From assembly GCA_033297205.1 (NCBI GenBank), contig MU859398.1:1-22269 (forward strand): a DNA stretch of 22,269 nt, read 5' to 3'. Of this stretch, positions 1 to 10,505 are shown in pieces. The stretch comes from Pseudoneurospora amorphoporcata (taxonomy: Eukaryota; Ascomycota; Sordariomycetes; Sordariales; Sordariaceae). Positions within the stretch are counted from its first letter, which is position 1; every line of letters starts with the position of its first letter. A program made the position numbers and the translations under genes. The notes beneath the pieces are model-generated. The model had not been told where the DNA came from, did no database searches, and saw only the letters and a list, made by a program, of their open reading frames with translations.

Positions 1-85
1 TTCTGTGGAGACTAAGTTCCCCAGTGACCAGCCTACTATACTACTGAGTAGTACAGGGCAGTTACAAGGCACAGTACTAGCCACA
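1..85. other. Unassigned left edge, possible end of an inserted element
   Basis: This stretch does not read as the RT/RNase H connection expected upstream of the X RNase H that starts near position 86. It contains a perfect 7+1+7 palindrome at 39-53 (TACTACT-G-AGTAGTA). The string TGTGG at 4-8 is mirrored by CCACA at 81-85. It could be the tail of an LTR or a small inverted-repeat element whose start lies outside or at the window edge. The evidence is weak. Confidence 0.25.
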
Positions 86-868
86 CGTTAACAAGCAGAT
101 GATTATAGACGACCCGATTTTCATTCTCCCCGATCCCGATAAAGAATTTGAGTTTGAAACCAATGCATCCGATTGGGCAATGGGTGGCCAGTTTGGGCAA
201 CGAGATGACCAAGGAAGATTGCATCCTATTGTATTCTACTCGAAGGTATTTAGAGGACCTGAGCTTAATTACCCGATATATGATAAAGAGTTTATGTCTA
301 TTATTTGGGCATTTAAGGAATGGAAACTATAGTTGAGTGGCACAAAGTACGAAGTCAAGGTCTATTCCGACCACAAGAATTTAACGTACTTCACCACGAA
401 TAAAGAACTCAATTAGAGGCAAACCCGTTGGTCAGAATTCTTATCACAATTCAACTTCCACATCCATTACCGCAAAGGATCTGAGAATGCACGAACCGAC
501 GCTCTAAGCAGACGAGAAGACCTTCGAGCCAAAACCAAAGGCACGGCTTCACTAGCCTTATTTAAAATCAATAGTGACGGTTCCCTAGCGCACAAGCCAC
601 TACCCATTTACGACCTCGACGAAGATGAACTCAATATCTATAATATCAACATCGCCAGAGTAGATCCAGACGACTGGATCTAACGAATCACCGAGGCACA
701 ATACGAAGTAGATGACGAGGAAGTGCAGAAACATCTATTAACATCAATCGAGCTGTAATTTCACAAAGGCAAACACTAGGTACCCTCGTCATTACAGAAA
801 GAGCTGGTGAAAGATATCCACAAATCTCCTGAAGAAGGAGGACACGCTAGCATTACACGCACGATAGT
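86..868 (+). pseudogene. Element X pol fragment: RNase H and start of integrase (Ty3/Gypsy)
   Basis: Broken plus-strand pol of the oldest element. RNase H would degrade the RNA strand during reverse transcription. The segment ETNASDW (about 156-176), the glutamate of DKEF (near 288), the aspartate of YSDHKNL (369-371) and the aspartate of the DALSRR motif (498-500) are the expected acidic residues, and all four are kept. Stops at 330-332 and 414-416 (TAG) and later break the frame. After a linker comes the integrase zinc-binding region, with its two histidine positions still visible (819-821 in DIHKSP, 843-845 in GGHASITRT). The gene is cut at 868 by element Y and continues at 8992. The N-terminal RT is outside the window. 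Confidence 0.88.
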
Positions 869-1130
869 TGTGATAGCACGTAACGAGAGAGACAGAGCTG
901 CAGCGTTGTTAACGTTCAACATAGAATTTACGACTAAAGAGTAAAATAAAAGGAAAGAGTTGTGCGCGCGGTTGGCAATGGAGTTTCATCCTCTAAGGCC
1001 GAACCCGTCGTGGACCTACTCTTCCTTATCTAATCTACAACCAATTAGAATGCTCGCATTACCCGTGCGATGCATCCGTGCAATGCAGTCAAATGTCCCA
1101 AGGCATGGCCCGTCGGATAGGGCCATGACA
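869..1130 (-). repeat. 3' LTR of element Y
   Basis: 262 bp. On the minus strand it begins TGTCATGGCC and ends GCTATCACA, the usual TG...CA ends. Hand alignment with the partner at 8730-8991 shows about 21 differences, all transitions and no indels. Most are CpA>TpA or its complement, which fits RIP rather than ordinary drift. Confidence 0.92.
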
Positions 1131-1149
1131 TTACCCCCCCCCCCCCTCA
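1131..1149 (-). promoter_or_regulatory. Polypurine tract of element Y
   Basis: Directly upstream of the 3' LTR on the minus strand is a purine run with 13 consecutive G (plus-strand C at 1134-1146) followed by TAA. This is where plus-strand DNA synthesis is primed in LTR retrotransposons, and its position fixes the minus-strand orientation of Y. Confidence 0.8.
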
Positions 1150-1189
1150 AAGAAGATTCTGCCCTCAGAATCAAAAAGGAAAAGGAGAA

Positions 1190-4100
1190 GAAAAAAAAAA
1201 TAATAGCCCAAACGTGGTTCGAACACATGGCCTTGCGATCGCTTTCCAAACAATCGTCGCATCCTCACGCCGCAAGCGGTTCGAACGTCGCAGTGGCTTG
1301 CCGTGCGTGCTCTTCTTCACTGGCAGGTCATCCTCATCGTGATCTCCTAGCATCAATCCCCTCATTTGTGCGCATTTCTAGATACGGAGCCGCTTAGGGG
1401 GTCCTGGTTTATCTAGGTTATCGTCATGGAAGCTCTTCAAGAGGTCGGGTGAATGCTTGAAGTTCCTCGCGGGGTACTAAGTAGGATCTGGGTCCCATCC
1501 CTTCCATTCTGCTTGGTAGTGAAGTTTGCCGTTGATCAATCGTAACGTCGTAATCTTATAGACTTCCCATTCCTCTTCGTCACTGACGATTTCCCCCGTA
1601 GGGTTCTCGTTTAGCTATCCTGGCAAAGGGTTGTTAGGCATTTACGTAGGCGGTCAGCGTGATATACTCTGGCGCCCCGCTATCTTAGAGGGAGCTCGAG
1701 CTCGTAGGAATGACTAGATATAGCCTTAATACAGTAGGGAACGCGTGTCAAGGGAAAGTCCAGCTTGTCGCTTGGGCGGTCTGTAGACTAAGACTTCTTA
1801 ATAATAAAGACCCAGTCTTCTACACCGAAATCTAGTTTATAGCAATGTTTGTTCGCCTACCCTGCTTGCCGTTTTTACGTCTTTGTTATAGCTGCTCTAG
1901 CGGCTTCCTAAAAGCCGTAAAGGGTCTATAGGACCTATTAGGCCTCCTCTCGTGAATACTTCTCTTTTGTTGGGATAGGCGAGGTTTGGCGTTCCTAATA
2001 GAAAGGTAGTAGCATTGGATATCCCATAATAGTTTCGTGTAGTAACATCCCAATACTTTCGTAATATAAAGAAGCTTAGATAGTATCTAGGACGGGGAAA
2101 GCGATCGACTAGTTATCCTAGTTGTAATTGATAAATAGCCGCAATCGTCAATCGATATACTAGTTTATAATCTCTACCTATCCCGCAGTTTGGGAGTGGC
2201 TTAAGGAAGAGAGTTTCTACTTAACACCTAGGATCTTAGATACCTCGTCGGTAAAGGCAGATACGAATTGTGGGCCACGGTCGCTCACAACCTCCTCTAG
2301 GCAACCGTATACTCTCTATAGGCCGTTATAGTACAGCAGTACTACTTATCTTACAGTAATAGTATCCTTACAAGGAATGCACCATAAGGCTTTAGATAGG
2401 CGATCTACTATAACTATAACGTTGTTATAGCCCCGCTTATCCTTAGGCATACTCTTGAAATCGATAGCGATGCATCGCTAGACCCGGTTTGGTACTCTTA
2501 ACGGGTGTAGCAGGCCCGGTATTTTATCACGTAGGACCTTCAAAGCTTTATAAGTCTAACAGTTGTTAACGAAGCAATCTATGTTACCTGATATGCCTGC
2601 CTACTAGTACTGTTGTAAGACGAGGCGACGTGTTTTATTCCGGCTAGGATGACTGGTAATAAGTTAGACATAGGCTTCGTAAATAAGGGCGCGGCGCAAG
2701 TCGCTATCGGGGACCACTAGGCGTCCCTTTTTTAGAAGGAGACCGTTGTTGCAAAGGGTGAATTCCGTATCTCCTCCTTTGGCCTTGGAGCGGTAGATAG
2801 CCAGAGAGGGATCGTTGCGGTTAGCTTTTAGAAGGGCATTAACTAGATCCATACCGGAAAGCTCTAGGGGTGCCTCTTCGTCGTTTAATAGGCATAGTTT
2901 AGCAATTATTATCTAAATATCCCCAGCTGAGGCCTCTCCCTTGTCGCCGGCAAAGGAATAGACTATCACAGGATTACCTGTGATGGCACTGGTGATGCGC
3001 TGCACGATTGGCACAGCCATCGAGTCTCTATTGGCCATTGGCCAATAGGATCGCACGCATGCAGGCACCAGTGGGCCTCAGTCTGGATCTAGGGCATGGC
3101 TCAGCCCTACCCTATATCCAGACCGTACACCTCCCTCTCTTCCCTTCCTCTCTCCTCGTACAACTACGTATGTCACATCTACCCCCTACCTCGCCCTGCA
3201 CCGTGATATAGACTCCGTTTTTCTCGCGGCGAAACAGCCGCAATGTTCGTTAGTCCTCTTTCTTTTCTTTAACGGTTTGAAGGTCTTCCAATTTCTGGGA
3301 AAATACATCTACCACCACGTTTTCCTTACCGGGTCAATATATAAACTTAAAAGTATACTAGGACATCAACTCGGTCCACCCCGCTTGTCGGGAGTTAAGG
3401 AGTCGTTTGGTAGCAAAGTATTCCAAGGCTTGGTAATTAGTAATAGCTATAAAAGGATAGACACCGATAAGTTCAGCCCGTCATATTTCCAAGGCCTTCA
3501 CAACGGCGAGGAGCTCCTTGTTATAAATAGCGTAGTTCATTTTAGCAGGCAATATCGTTTCCGAAAAGAAAGCCACTAGGTACCAGTCCTTGTCTTCCTC
3601 CTAAAACTATAATAAGACTCCCGCGCATACGCCATCAGAAGAATCTATCTCAACGCGAGTAGGTTTCTCGTAGCTGAAATGGGCTAATACGGGTGTCTTG
3701 AGTAGTCTGTCCTTTAACTCGTTAAATGAAGTTTAGCATTCCTTGGTCCAGCGGAAAGCAACGTCTTTCTTAGTTAAGTAAGTAAGGGAGCGGGCTACAT
3801 AGCCAAATTCCCTCACGAACTTTCAGTAAAAGTTGCAAAACCTGATGAAGAACTATACTCCTTTTACGTTAGATAGTTCCTTCCAATTCCTAACTATAGA
3901 GACCTTGTTTGGGTCTACTGAAATACTATCAGTAGAAACGATGAAGCCAAGGAATTTAGTCGAGGTGACGTAGAATTCGTACTTCTTGATATCCGCTTGA
4001 AGCCCTGCGTTACGGAGCCTCTCTAGTACTTTTTTGACGTAGATCTCGTGTTCCTCCTCCGATTTGGAAAAGATAAGGATATCGTCAATATAGGCGCTAT

Positions 4101-5720
4101 AGAAATCGTCGAAGTAACCTATCAAGACTTTATTGATGAACCGTTAGAAGGTAGCGGGTCCGTTGGTAAGCCCGAAGGGTAATACCTTATACTTGTAGGC
4201 GCCGTAGCGGGTGCGGAAAGTCGTAAGCTCCTCGTCGTCGGGGAATATCCTAATCTAGTAGAAGGTTTAACGAATATCGATCTTCGTAAAGATCTTTGCC
4301 TTAGCGAAACAGGCGATGGTCTCCTCAATCAATAGGAGAGGGTAACGATCTTTCTTTGAAATAGCATTTAGTTTACGGTAATCTACGCAGAATCGCAGTC
4401 CACCGTTTGCCTTTGGTGCGAAGAGGATAGGCGCTGCCCAAGGGGCGGCGCTTGGTTCGATGAATCCCTTGTTGAGGTTTTCAGTAATGTAGTCTCTGTA
4501 TGCTTTTAACTCATCCAACGACATCTTGTATAGAGGACTATAACTTAGGTCTTCGGGACGGGCTCCTTCGTTGAGCGGGATATAGTGATCGACTTCCGGT
4601 CGGAGGTCGGAGAGGGCATTAGATTTAACCTTATTAAAGACTTCGAGGAAATTATAATAACAGTTAGGGACTTCTTTTATAATCTGAAGACGCAGCTCAG
4701 CTTCGTCTATTTCTAGAGGGTCCTCGCATTCGGAGACTTGTCGTTCCTCGATGAAGCGGTCTAATTCGTAGAGACTAGTAATGCCAATGTGAGTTTTCTT
4801 AGCTATCTTATAAAACGGGTTAGCGTTAATGAAAGCTAGATCGGCTGGCCGCTCCTTAGTCTAACCCTAGTTGCGTTTTAAGTAATAACGGCCCTGCGTG
4901 TCACGTAGTAGGTAGGGGTCGTAGGGCTTAGGCTTAGCTAATTTCGGAGGTGCCCGCGGAAGGTCCTCTACTTTCAGAGGCATTTCCTCAGTCTATTCGA
5001 ATAGTTCGCGGTCCATCCTATTAAGACACCTCTTGGTAGCGTCGGGGGATAAGGAGCGAGTAGGACGCCGTTATAGGATGGAGAGGAGTCGCCAGCATAG
5101 GGTTTGGTCTGGGTTTTCGAGCGAAATAGGTTACTCCAATTCCTTAATTTTAGAGCGGACAGATTTGTAGTTATTCCTACCGTCGCAGCGGCACTTATCT
5201 TCCTTCTCCATTAGGATTTCCCGCGTCTCTACGTCCTTTTGGAAGTCGAGATATTTAGTAGGGGTAGAATTCTTTTCTACTTCAAGGTCGTAAGAGAAAT
5301 CTTTTTTCCAGTTTAGCGGAAAGAGGAGGCGGGAGCGCGTAGAGTCGGCAAAGACGTCGTTTTGGGCTAGCCACATATTATCGATAATCATATCGCGCTT
5401 TAGGCTGGGAAGAACGATAATCTACTAGTCGAGTAATTTATAGTTTTAGATTTTGAGATAGCCTTTGAGTACGATTTCAACAGAGTTGGATTTAGCCTTC
5501 TTATATGGGGTGACGTATCCGGGGTTAAAGTCGTCACATATAGGTAATTTTAATAGCTTTCGTAGTTTCTATACGAAAGAGAGGTTTACGATGAGATAGG
5601 TATCGGCTCCAGTGTCGACAAGGGCATTATAAGTAGTAATAGTAATTTTATTAAGAGTTACGCTACATTTAATAAGAAAGAGGGACCTTCTACCGAGGCA
5701 GTCGCGAAGTTCGAAGTCTG
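1190..5720 (-). pseudogene. Element Y pol: protease, RT, RNase H, integrase, chromodomain (broken)
   Basis: Degenerate minus-strand polyprotein. Protease keeps its active site DTGA (5605-5616). RT has the conserved block around LRFCVDYRKLNAISK (near 4360-4410) and an intact YIDD catalytic box (4081-4092). RNase H (about 3240-3700) has lost one catalytic aspartate: the expected TDHQAL motif reads TNYQAL. The solo LTR at 2964-3208 interrupts the RNase H-integrase linker. The integrase core keeps IDFKS, SDRGPQF and a plausible third acidic residue in GxVEIIN. At the end, 1400-1600, a chromodomain is clear (EWEVYKI, then AEWKGWDPDPT), with a Trp position turned to TAG in the segment after DPDPT. 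A basic, charged tail follows to about 1200. Most stops are TAG, as expected if CAG and TGG codons were hit. Confidence 0.88.
2964..3208 (+). repeat. Solo LTR S1 (245 bp) in Y pol
   Basis: Starts TATCACAGGATTACC and ends GCACCGTGATA. The terminal TA...TA is explained as TG...CA after RIP. A perfect 5-bp target duplication TAGAC flanks it (2959-2963 and 3209-3213). Removing it and one TAGAC restores a readable Y pol frame (GVYSFAGDKG across the join). It is homologous to S2 at 6393-6633 in the opposite orientation, especially in the CT-rich last third. No internal retrotransposon region is present, so it arose by LTR-LTR recombination. Confidence 0.85.
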
Positions 5721-5759
5721 GGTGCTATAAGCTGTTAATATCGGTAGTCGACATTCCTT

Positions 5760-7892
5760 AGGAGGAGACTTATCCTAGGGCGGTTAGTTTTCCTCATTTG
5801 CAGTTCCCTCCTTAACGTCCGAGGGAGAGGAGTTCTTGTTAGAAGTAAGGGCGTCGAGTAAATCCTTGACACTACCTAAGTCCTTGCCTCAGATAGCGTC
5901 AGCAATAGAATTCAAATAAGCGTCTAGTTACTTAGCGAGCTTCTCCTTGTACGGGTACTTACTACTTATATAACCCTTCTTACAACAAGTAAAGTAACGA
6001 CCCTTACGATTAAATTCGCATATCTCATTAGGGGTAAGGCGGTCGAAGGCCTTAGTCGCCTTACTAGTAAACTTCAAAATGGCAGTCTCGTTCGAAGAGG
6101 TGGCGTTACGGCGGAAGCCTTACTTGCTATCGCGCAGGCGACTCTTTTGAGCATCCATTCAGTTGCCCTCGTCCAAAGAGTTGAGCAATAGAATATAATT
6201 ATTGAACTACTTTAAAGAGTCGAGGTAGGTTAACTTAGCCGCTTGGCGGAACTCCTTAGTAATTTTACGGCGGAGATCGCTCTTTCACTGTTTACACAGG
6301 CGACGGCACTAGCTAGCCAAGCGTTAGAAAGTATTTTTAAAAGTTTAAAAATACTTATCGTATTTCATCTCTAAGTCGTTAAACTCTGCGAGTATCACGG
6401 AGCGATGGCACCGTAGGGGGTATGATGAGATATGCGTTGTTGCATGAGGAGAGGAAGGGAGAAGTGTACGGAGGTCTGGCTATATGGGCGAGAGCCCTAA
6501 GGTCAGACCGTGCGCGTACACGTAAGACTGCACGTAACGATAACATGTGCGAGGCCAGAGCTCTGGGCTCTGGTCGGCACAGCACATGTGCGGTCAGTGC
6601 AGCGCAGCACATCACAGGTCTAACCCTGTAATAGCGAGAGCCTTTTCGTAAGAGCTGTAATCGTAATACTCATCCTAAAGGTACTTTAGGAGTTCGGCCG
6701 AGGTCGTTAAACGATTAGAATAGTCGGCGTCCAGGTAGGGTAATAGTGCCTAGGCAACCTTGCCCGCGAATCGGTTAGTAATATATCCAAACTTCTAACG
6801 GTCGTTATCAAAGTAATCAACGTTAATTTCGAACTTAGTTTTAATTTAATAATACTATACGTCGAAGGTAACTTTGTCCTCTTTACTATCGTTATAGAAC
6901 TTGCCCGCGCTTTCTTCCTTGGCTGAGCGCTTACTGTCTAAGGACTAGGTAGTAAGGGTAGTAGTGGGAGTTCCTAAACGGGAATTGCGATTGCAGTGAT
7001 AATTTGAAGAATTATTCTTAGAATCCTTAGACGCATTGGACTTATCAGAGTCGTAGTTAGAATCGCCAGGGTCACTACCACCGGTAGACTTTCCGACCGC
7101 GTTTAAAGCAGCCTTGAGAGAAGCCAGCAAGTACTTATTTTTCTTCTTAAAGCGCTGGTTCTCAGCGAGGGCTTATTAAAAGCCGGAGTCGGGGACAGGG
7201 GGATCGGGATCTCCGGAGTTTTTACGGTATTGGTCGGCTGTAATAGAGCCAAAGCGATTAGCCTACATGTCCATAATCTGTAGATCCTTATCGGCTTGGT
7301 TAAGCATAGCGGCGAAGTCGTCAGCCTACTTAATAGCGGCTATCAGGGAGGCAATACGGACACGTATTTCTAGGAATACAACCTTAAGAAAATCCTTAAT
7401 CAAAGAGATAAACTAGTCGTAAGTTATAGGACCGTCAAAGGTTTTTACCTTAAAGTCGCTCTTTTCCTCCGTAGTCATAGGAATAAAAGGCATAAAAGCC
7501 TCGTCGCTACAGTACATACAATCAAGGAGGCCATAGAAGCGTTCCTTTAAATCGCGGGTAGGCACCTCCTAGCCTAGGGAATAGTAAGCACAGCGAGCCG
7601 TAGGCTAGACGTTATCGATATAATATTTATAAAGCTCGTTAGAATTAAGGGCCGATAAATCGAGCGCTTCATTATTATCGTCTTCGTCGCCGTCGTCCGC
7701 ATCGTCACCACCGAAGGTACAAAAGGACGCAGCGGCCTAATAATTAGGGCCGTAGAAGTCGTTAGGGTCGAGGGACTTACATCTCACCTCGGAAGTAGGA
7801 AGCTTGCTATTATTAAGAACGTATTTCTTTAGGGCGTCCGGGTCAAAATAAACGTAGCGCGCCTACGCGGCGGATATATTATCGCAAGCCAT
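5760..7892 (-). pseudogene. Element Y gag (broken; interrupted by solo LTR S2)
   Basis: Minus-strand gag starting at the ATG at 7890-7892 (MACDNISAA), chosen because it is the first Met after the leader and the frame then reads gag-like. An acidic stretch (GGDDADDGDEDDNNEALDL) and a Ser/Asn-rich region at 6945-7130 follow. Gag forms the virus-like particle. The C-terminal zinc knuckle (5955-5996, C-x2-C-x4-H-x4-C) is recognisable, but three of the four ligands are Tyr codons: 5994-5996, 5970-5972 and 5955-5957. Only the Cys at 5985-5987 survives. Several TAG stops and the S2 insertion at 6393-6633 break it. The gag/pol boundary is not defined; gag and pol may have been one reading frame. Confidence 0.8.
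6393..6633 (-). repeat. Solo LTR S2 (241 bp) in Y gag
   Basis: Bounded by TATCACGG and CTGTAATA on the plus strand, with a perfect 5-bp duplication GCGAG on both sides (6388-6392 and 6634-6638). Its reverse complement begins TATTACAGGGTTAGACC and ends CGCTCCGTGATA, matching solo LTR S1 at both ends and in the CT-rich portion. It belongs to the same small-LTR family, inserted in the other orientation. Confidence 0.85.
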
Positions 7893-8028
7893 CGGGATAA
7901 TCGTTAAAAATCTTTTAGTTAATCGGTAACCTAGTCGTTAATCGGTTCGTTTCCTCTTCAGAGAATCCTTCCTTATAAAGGATAAGGGGGGGACCGCGAT
8001 GCGCTGCACGTCGCGGTTCTTTTACTTA

Positions 8029-8616
8029 TATAACAAGGGCTGTGTGCAAGGCTTGGAACAGTAGTTCAATTCAACTAATAAACTACTTTGGTCTCGAAAG
8101 CCTTATTAATCCTTTCAAGCCTTTCCAACTAGGCTAGGATTCCTGGCCTTCTTATACTAAAGCCTTCTTTCCTTCTAATCAGTACGTACAAAGTCTGTTA
8201 GCTTGATTCCAACCATAAGGCCGTAAGGCATCTATCTAACAGTATACATACGTGTGCTTACAGGTGAATCTTCATAGGTAGTTTCCTCCAATTACTTCCC
8301 TCCTTTAGTACCGGCCATATCGCCAACGCTTCTCTATTGTTGTAGTTGGCTGGAGATAGTCTTGTAAGGACAGAGTTCTCCTCCCTAATCTAGCCAACTT
8401 ACTCTAGCGTAAGGGGCAATACAGCCGGCAGAAGTATCGTTGGCTGGAATACGCTGGAGGCGTTGAGGGGATTCGGGTAAGTTATGCTATTAGCTGAACA
8501 GACTCTCTGTCTGAGCTAGCGTAAATACCTAAAGCATCTACGCGAAGCTAAGAAATGTGCGGCTCCGCGAGCCTCACATTATAAGGTCAGAGTTAAGGTC
8601 GAATGTCCGTATGACA
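8029..8616 (-). repeat. Solo LTR S3 (588 bp), W family, in the Y leader
   Basis: Plus-strand ends are TATAACAAGGGC and GTCCGTATGACA (TGT...ACA with RIP changes), flanked by a perfect duplication ACTTA (8024-8028 and 8617-8621). It has exactly the same length as the LTR of element W at 16838-17425. The first 130 bases and the last 40 bases also match the 395-bp LTRs of element Z. It sits between the 5' LTR of Y and the Y gag start, so it disrupts the Y leader. Confidence 0.88.
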
Positions 8617-8729
8617 ACTTACCCCAATCGTAAATTCTAGTCGTCAGTCGCTACATCACTAAGCCGTAGTCTCTTTCAAAGGGTAAGATATTTAAAACCG
8701 TCCCCAGTAGAGAAATAAGTCGTAAATAG
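8617..8729 (-). other. Leader of element Y next to the 5' LTR
   Basis: This short non-coding stretch separates solo LTR S3 from the 5' LTR of Y. The primer-binding site should start at 8729 and read leftward on the minus strand, but the first bases (CTATTTACGACTTATTTC) do not begin with the TGG expected for priming by a tRNA ending in CCA. RIP damage or an unusual primer would explain this. Confidence 0.5.
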
Positions 8730-8991
8730 TGTAATAGCACGTAACGAGAGAAACAGAGCTGTAACGTTGTTGACGTTCAACATAGAATTTACGACTAAAG
8801 AGTAAAACAAAAGAAAAGAGTTGTGCGCGCGGTTGGCAATGGAGTTTCATCCTCTAAAGCCGAACTCGTCGTAGACCCACTCTTCCTTATCTAATCTACA
8901 ACCAATCAGAATACTCGCATTACCCGTACGATACATCCGTACAATACAATCAAATGTCCCAAGGCATAGCCCGTCGGATAGGGCTATAACA
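8730..8991 (-). repeat. 5' LTR of element Y
   Basis: 262 bp and collinear with 869-1130 without indels. Compared with that copy it carries more G-to-A changes on the plus strand; for example, TG has become TA four times between about 8926 and 8947. It is followed by the target duplication ATAGC at 8992-8996. Confidence 0.92.
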
Positions 8992-9286
8992 ATAGCCAGG
9001 GTGTAGGAAACGTTCGGATTTACAAAAATAAAGACGTCGTTATAGAAGTCCTATACAATTATAAAATCTATTACAAGACTAAAGCTAATAAGTACAAGCT
9101 GTATAGCTTATTCGAGCCACTCCTAGTATTAGAAGCGCTATAGCAATTAGTAACTATAAATTTTATTACAAAGCTTCCTATATCACGAGACCTAACCACT
9201 AGTATCGAGTACGACAACATTATAGTCATTATCGACAAATTTACGAAGTTTACTTACTTCCTACCATTTAAGGAAAATACTAATAC
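8992..9286 (+). pseudogene. Element X integrase, middle fragment
   Basis: Continues the integrase cut at 868. Joining ACACGCACGATAG to GCCAGG across Y reads SITRTIARV, as expected in the zinc-binding domain. The two zinc-binding cysteines are now Tyr codons (9060-9062 and 9069-9071). A one-base deletion near 9031 shifts the frame. The core domain begins with the segment TINFITKLP, where the first catalytic aspartate (normally DFI) is Asn, and runs to IIVIIDKFTKFTYFLPF. It is cut at 9286 by element Z. Confidence 0.85.
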
Positions 9287-9681
9287 TGTGACAAGGGCAG
9301 TAATCTAGGCTTAGAACAGTAGTTCAATTCAGCTAATAAACTACTTTAATCTCGAAGGCCTTATTAATCCCTTCAACCTTCAAATAAAAGCTAGGCTTCA
9401 AGGCCTTCTTATACCAAAGAGGCTTGGTACGTACTAAGGCACGCACCCAGCCTTCGTTCGGTCGCCCTCATAATAATGCTCATATCACAGGGTTAGACCT
9501 CTGTAACTATCGTACGTAATTGCTATCATAGCTCACCACCATATACTATTTACATGCTTGTGCAGGCTGCAGCTGCTTTAGAAGCAGCTACAGCGGCACT
9601 TATAAGGCTAACGTCAAGCGTTAAGGTTCTATTAGCCTTAGAAACCCTAACTCAGAACTGTAGGCAAATGTCCGTGTGACA
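9287..9681 (-). repeat. 3' LTR of element Z
   Basis: 395 bp, TGTGACAAGG...GTGTGACA on the plus strand. Hand alignment with 12697-13091 gives about 26 differences, all transitions and no indels. Roughly three quarters are changes in this copy, mostly G-to-A on the plus strand, suggesting RIP acted mainly on its minus strand. Confidence 0.93.
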
Positions 9682-9698
9682 TCAGCTCCCTCTTCTTC
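9682..9698 (-). promoter_or_regulatory. Polypurine tract of element Z
   Basis: On the minus strand GAAGAAGAGGGAGCTGA lies directly before the LTR start TGTCACACGG. The purine-rich run and its position fit the plus-strand primer of an LTR retrotransposon. Confidence 0.7.
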
Positions 9699-10505
9699 AA
9701 AGCTCGCCCCGAGCCGAACATGCGTCAGCTTTCGTTGATGGGACGTTGGGGCCTCGTGGTTTTTCTGGGTGATGTGCGTAGAATGCTATGACTTGAGCCT
9801 TGGCTCCATTAGTGTAGAAGTGCTCCTAGGGCTCCCATGTAAGATTCTAGGTTCCTTTCCATCCTTCCCACTTAACTTTGTACTTAACTTTATCCTCAAG
9901 GGCTATAGAGTCCAGTATCTTCTCAACCTTATAGTCTTCTAACTCTGCTAGGGCTGCCTCTCGCAGGACCTAGTCTAAGTCAGGGGCTCTCTGACTGCCA
10001 GCGCGGTAGGGTTCCAGGAGTGAGACGTGGAAGGAATTATAAAGGCGCTATTTCTTGGGTAAGATAAGACGGATAGTGGTAGGGGAAATTACCTCAAATA
10101 TCTTGAAGGGGCCGTAGAGTTTCTTGTCAAGCTTCTTGGAGGGTCTTTTAGTTTTAATGTGCTTACTGTTCAATATAACAAGTTGCCCTACCTCGTAGAC
10201 CGGTACCTCTAAACGCTTCTTGTCTACCTATTCCTTCATCCTCTGACGGGCGCGGTTGAGATGTCGCTAGACGTCGTCATGCACTTGAATTATCTAATAG
10301 GCATATAAACGACTTCCGGGGTTCCGAGGCGCGCCGTTAAGAGGATTGTAAGACGCTAGGTAGTAGCCGTAGTTGGTATAGAAGGGAGTGAGGCTAGTAG
10401 ACGCCGAGATAGAGTTATTATATACGAACTTAGTAGTAGCTAGAAGGTTTTCCCAGTTGCTCATTTCGCAGTTGACGAAGGCATGAAGGTAAATCATTCT
10501 GCTCT
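9699..10505 (-). pseudogene. Element Z integrase C-terminus with GPY/F and chromodomain
   Basis: From the deletion junction the minus strand reads YLHAFVNCEMSNWENLL, then FVYNNSISASTSLTPFYTNY. This is the end of the integrase core that normally follows the catalytic glutamate. A GPY/F module follows (KLYGPFKIFEVISPTTIRL, near 10090-10130) and then FHVSLLEPYRAG. The chromodomain (about 9800-9930) has VEKILDSIALEDKVKYKVKW and EGWKGT, with TAG stops in the following segment around NLTWEP. Chromodomains bind methylated histone H3 and steer integration to heterochromatin. The catalytic part of integrase is absent, so this fragment could not work alone. Confidence 0.85.

Larger units (their letters stand above)
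869..8991 (-). mobile_element. Element Y: complete but dead Ty3/Gypsy chromovirus, with three solo LTRs inside
   Basis: This 8.1-kb unit is bounded by two 262-bp LTRs and lies on the minus strand within the integrase gene of element X. The flanking 5-bp sequences are ATAGT (864-868) and ATAGC (8992-8996), a target duplication with one C/T mismatch. In transcription order it has the 5' LTR (8730-8991), leader, gag (from 7892 downward), protease, RT, RNase H, integrase, chromodomain, G-rich polypurine tract and 3' LTR (869-1130). Removing the three nested solo LTRs leaves about 7.0 kb, a normal size for this family. Many in-frame stops, mostly TAG, inactivate it. Confidence 0.9.

Noticed and set aside
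1200..1290. tRNA-like GTTCGAACC strings on the minus strand next to a T-run
   Set aside because: They lie in the charged tail of Y pol, and no acceptor stem pairs at the right distance; coincidental B-box-like motif.
960..1397. 145-codon plus-strand ORF
   Set aside because: Covers the Y 3' LTR, its polypurine tract and the antisense of the Y pol C-terminus; composition is driven by the C-run and by antisense coding.
3277..3579. 100-codon plus-strand ORF
   Set aside because: Antisense of the Y RNase H region, which reads well on the minus strand.
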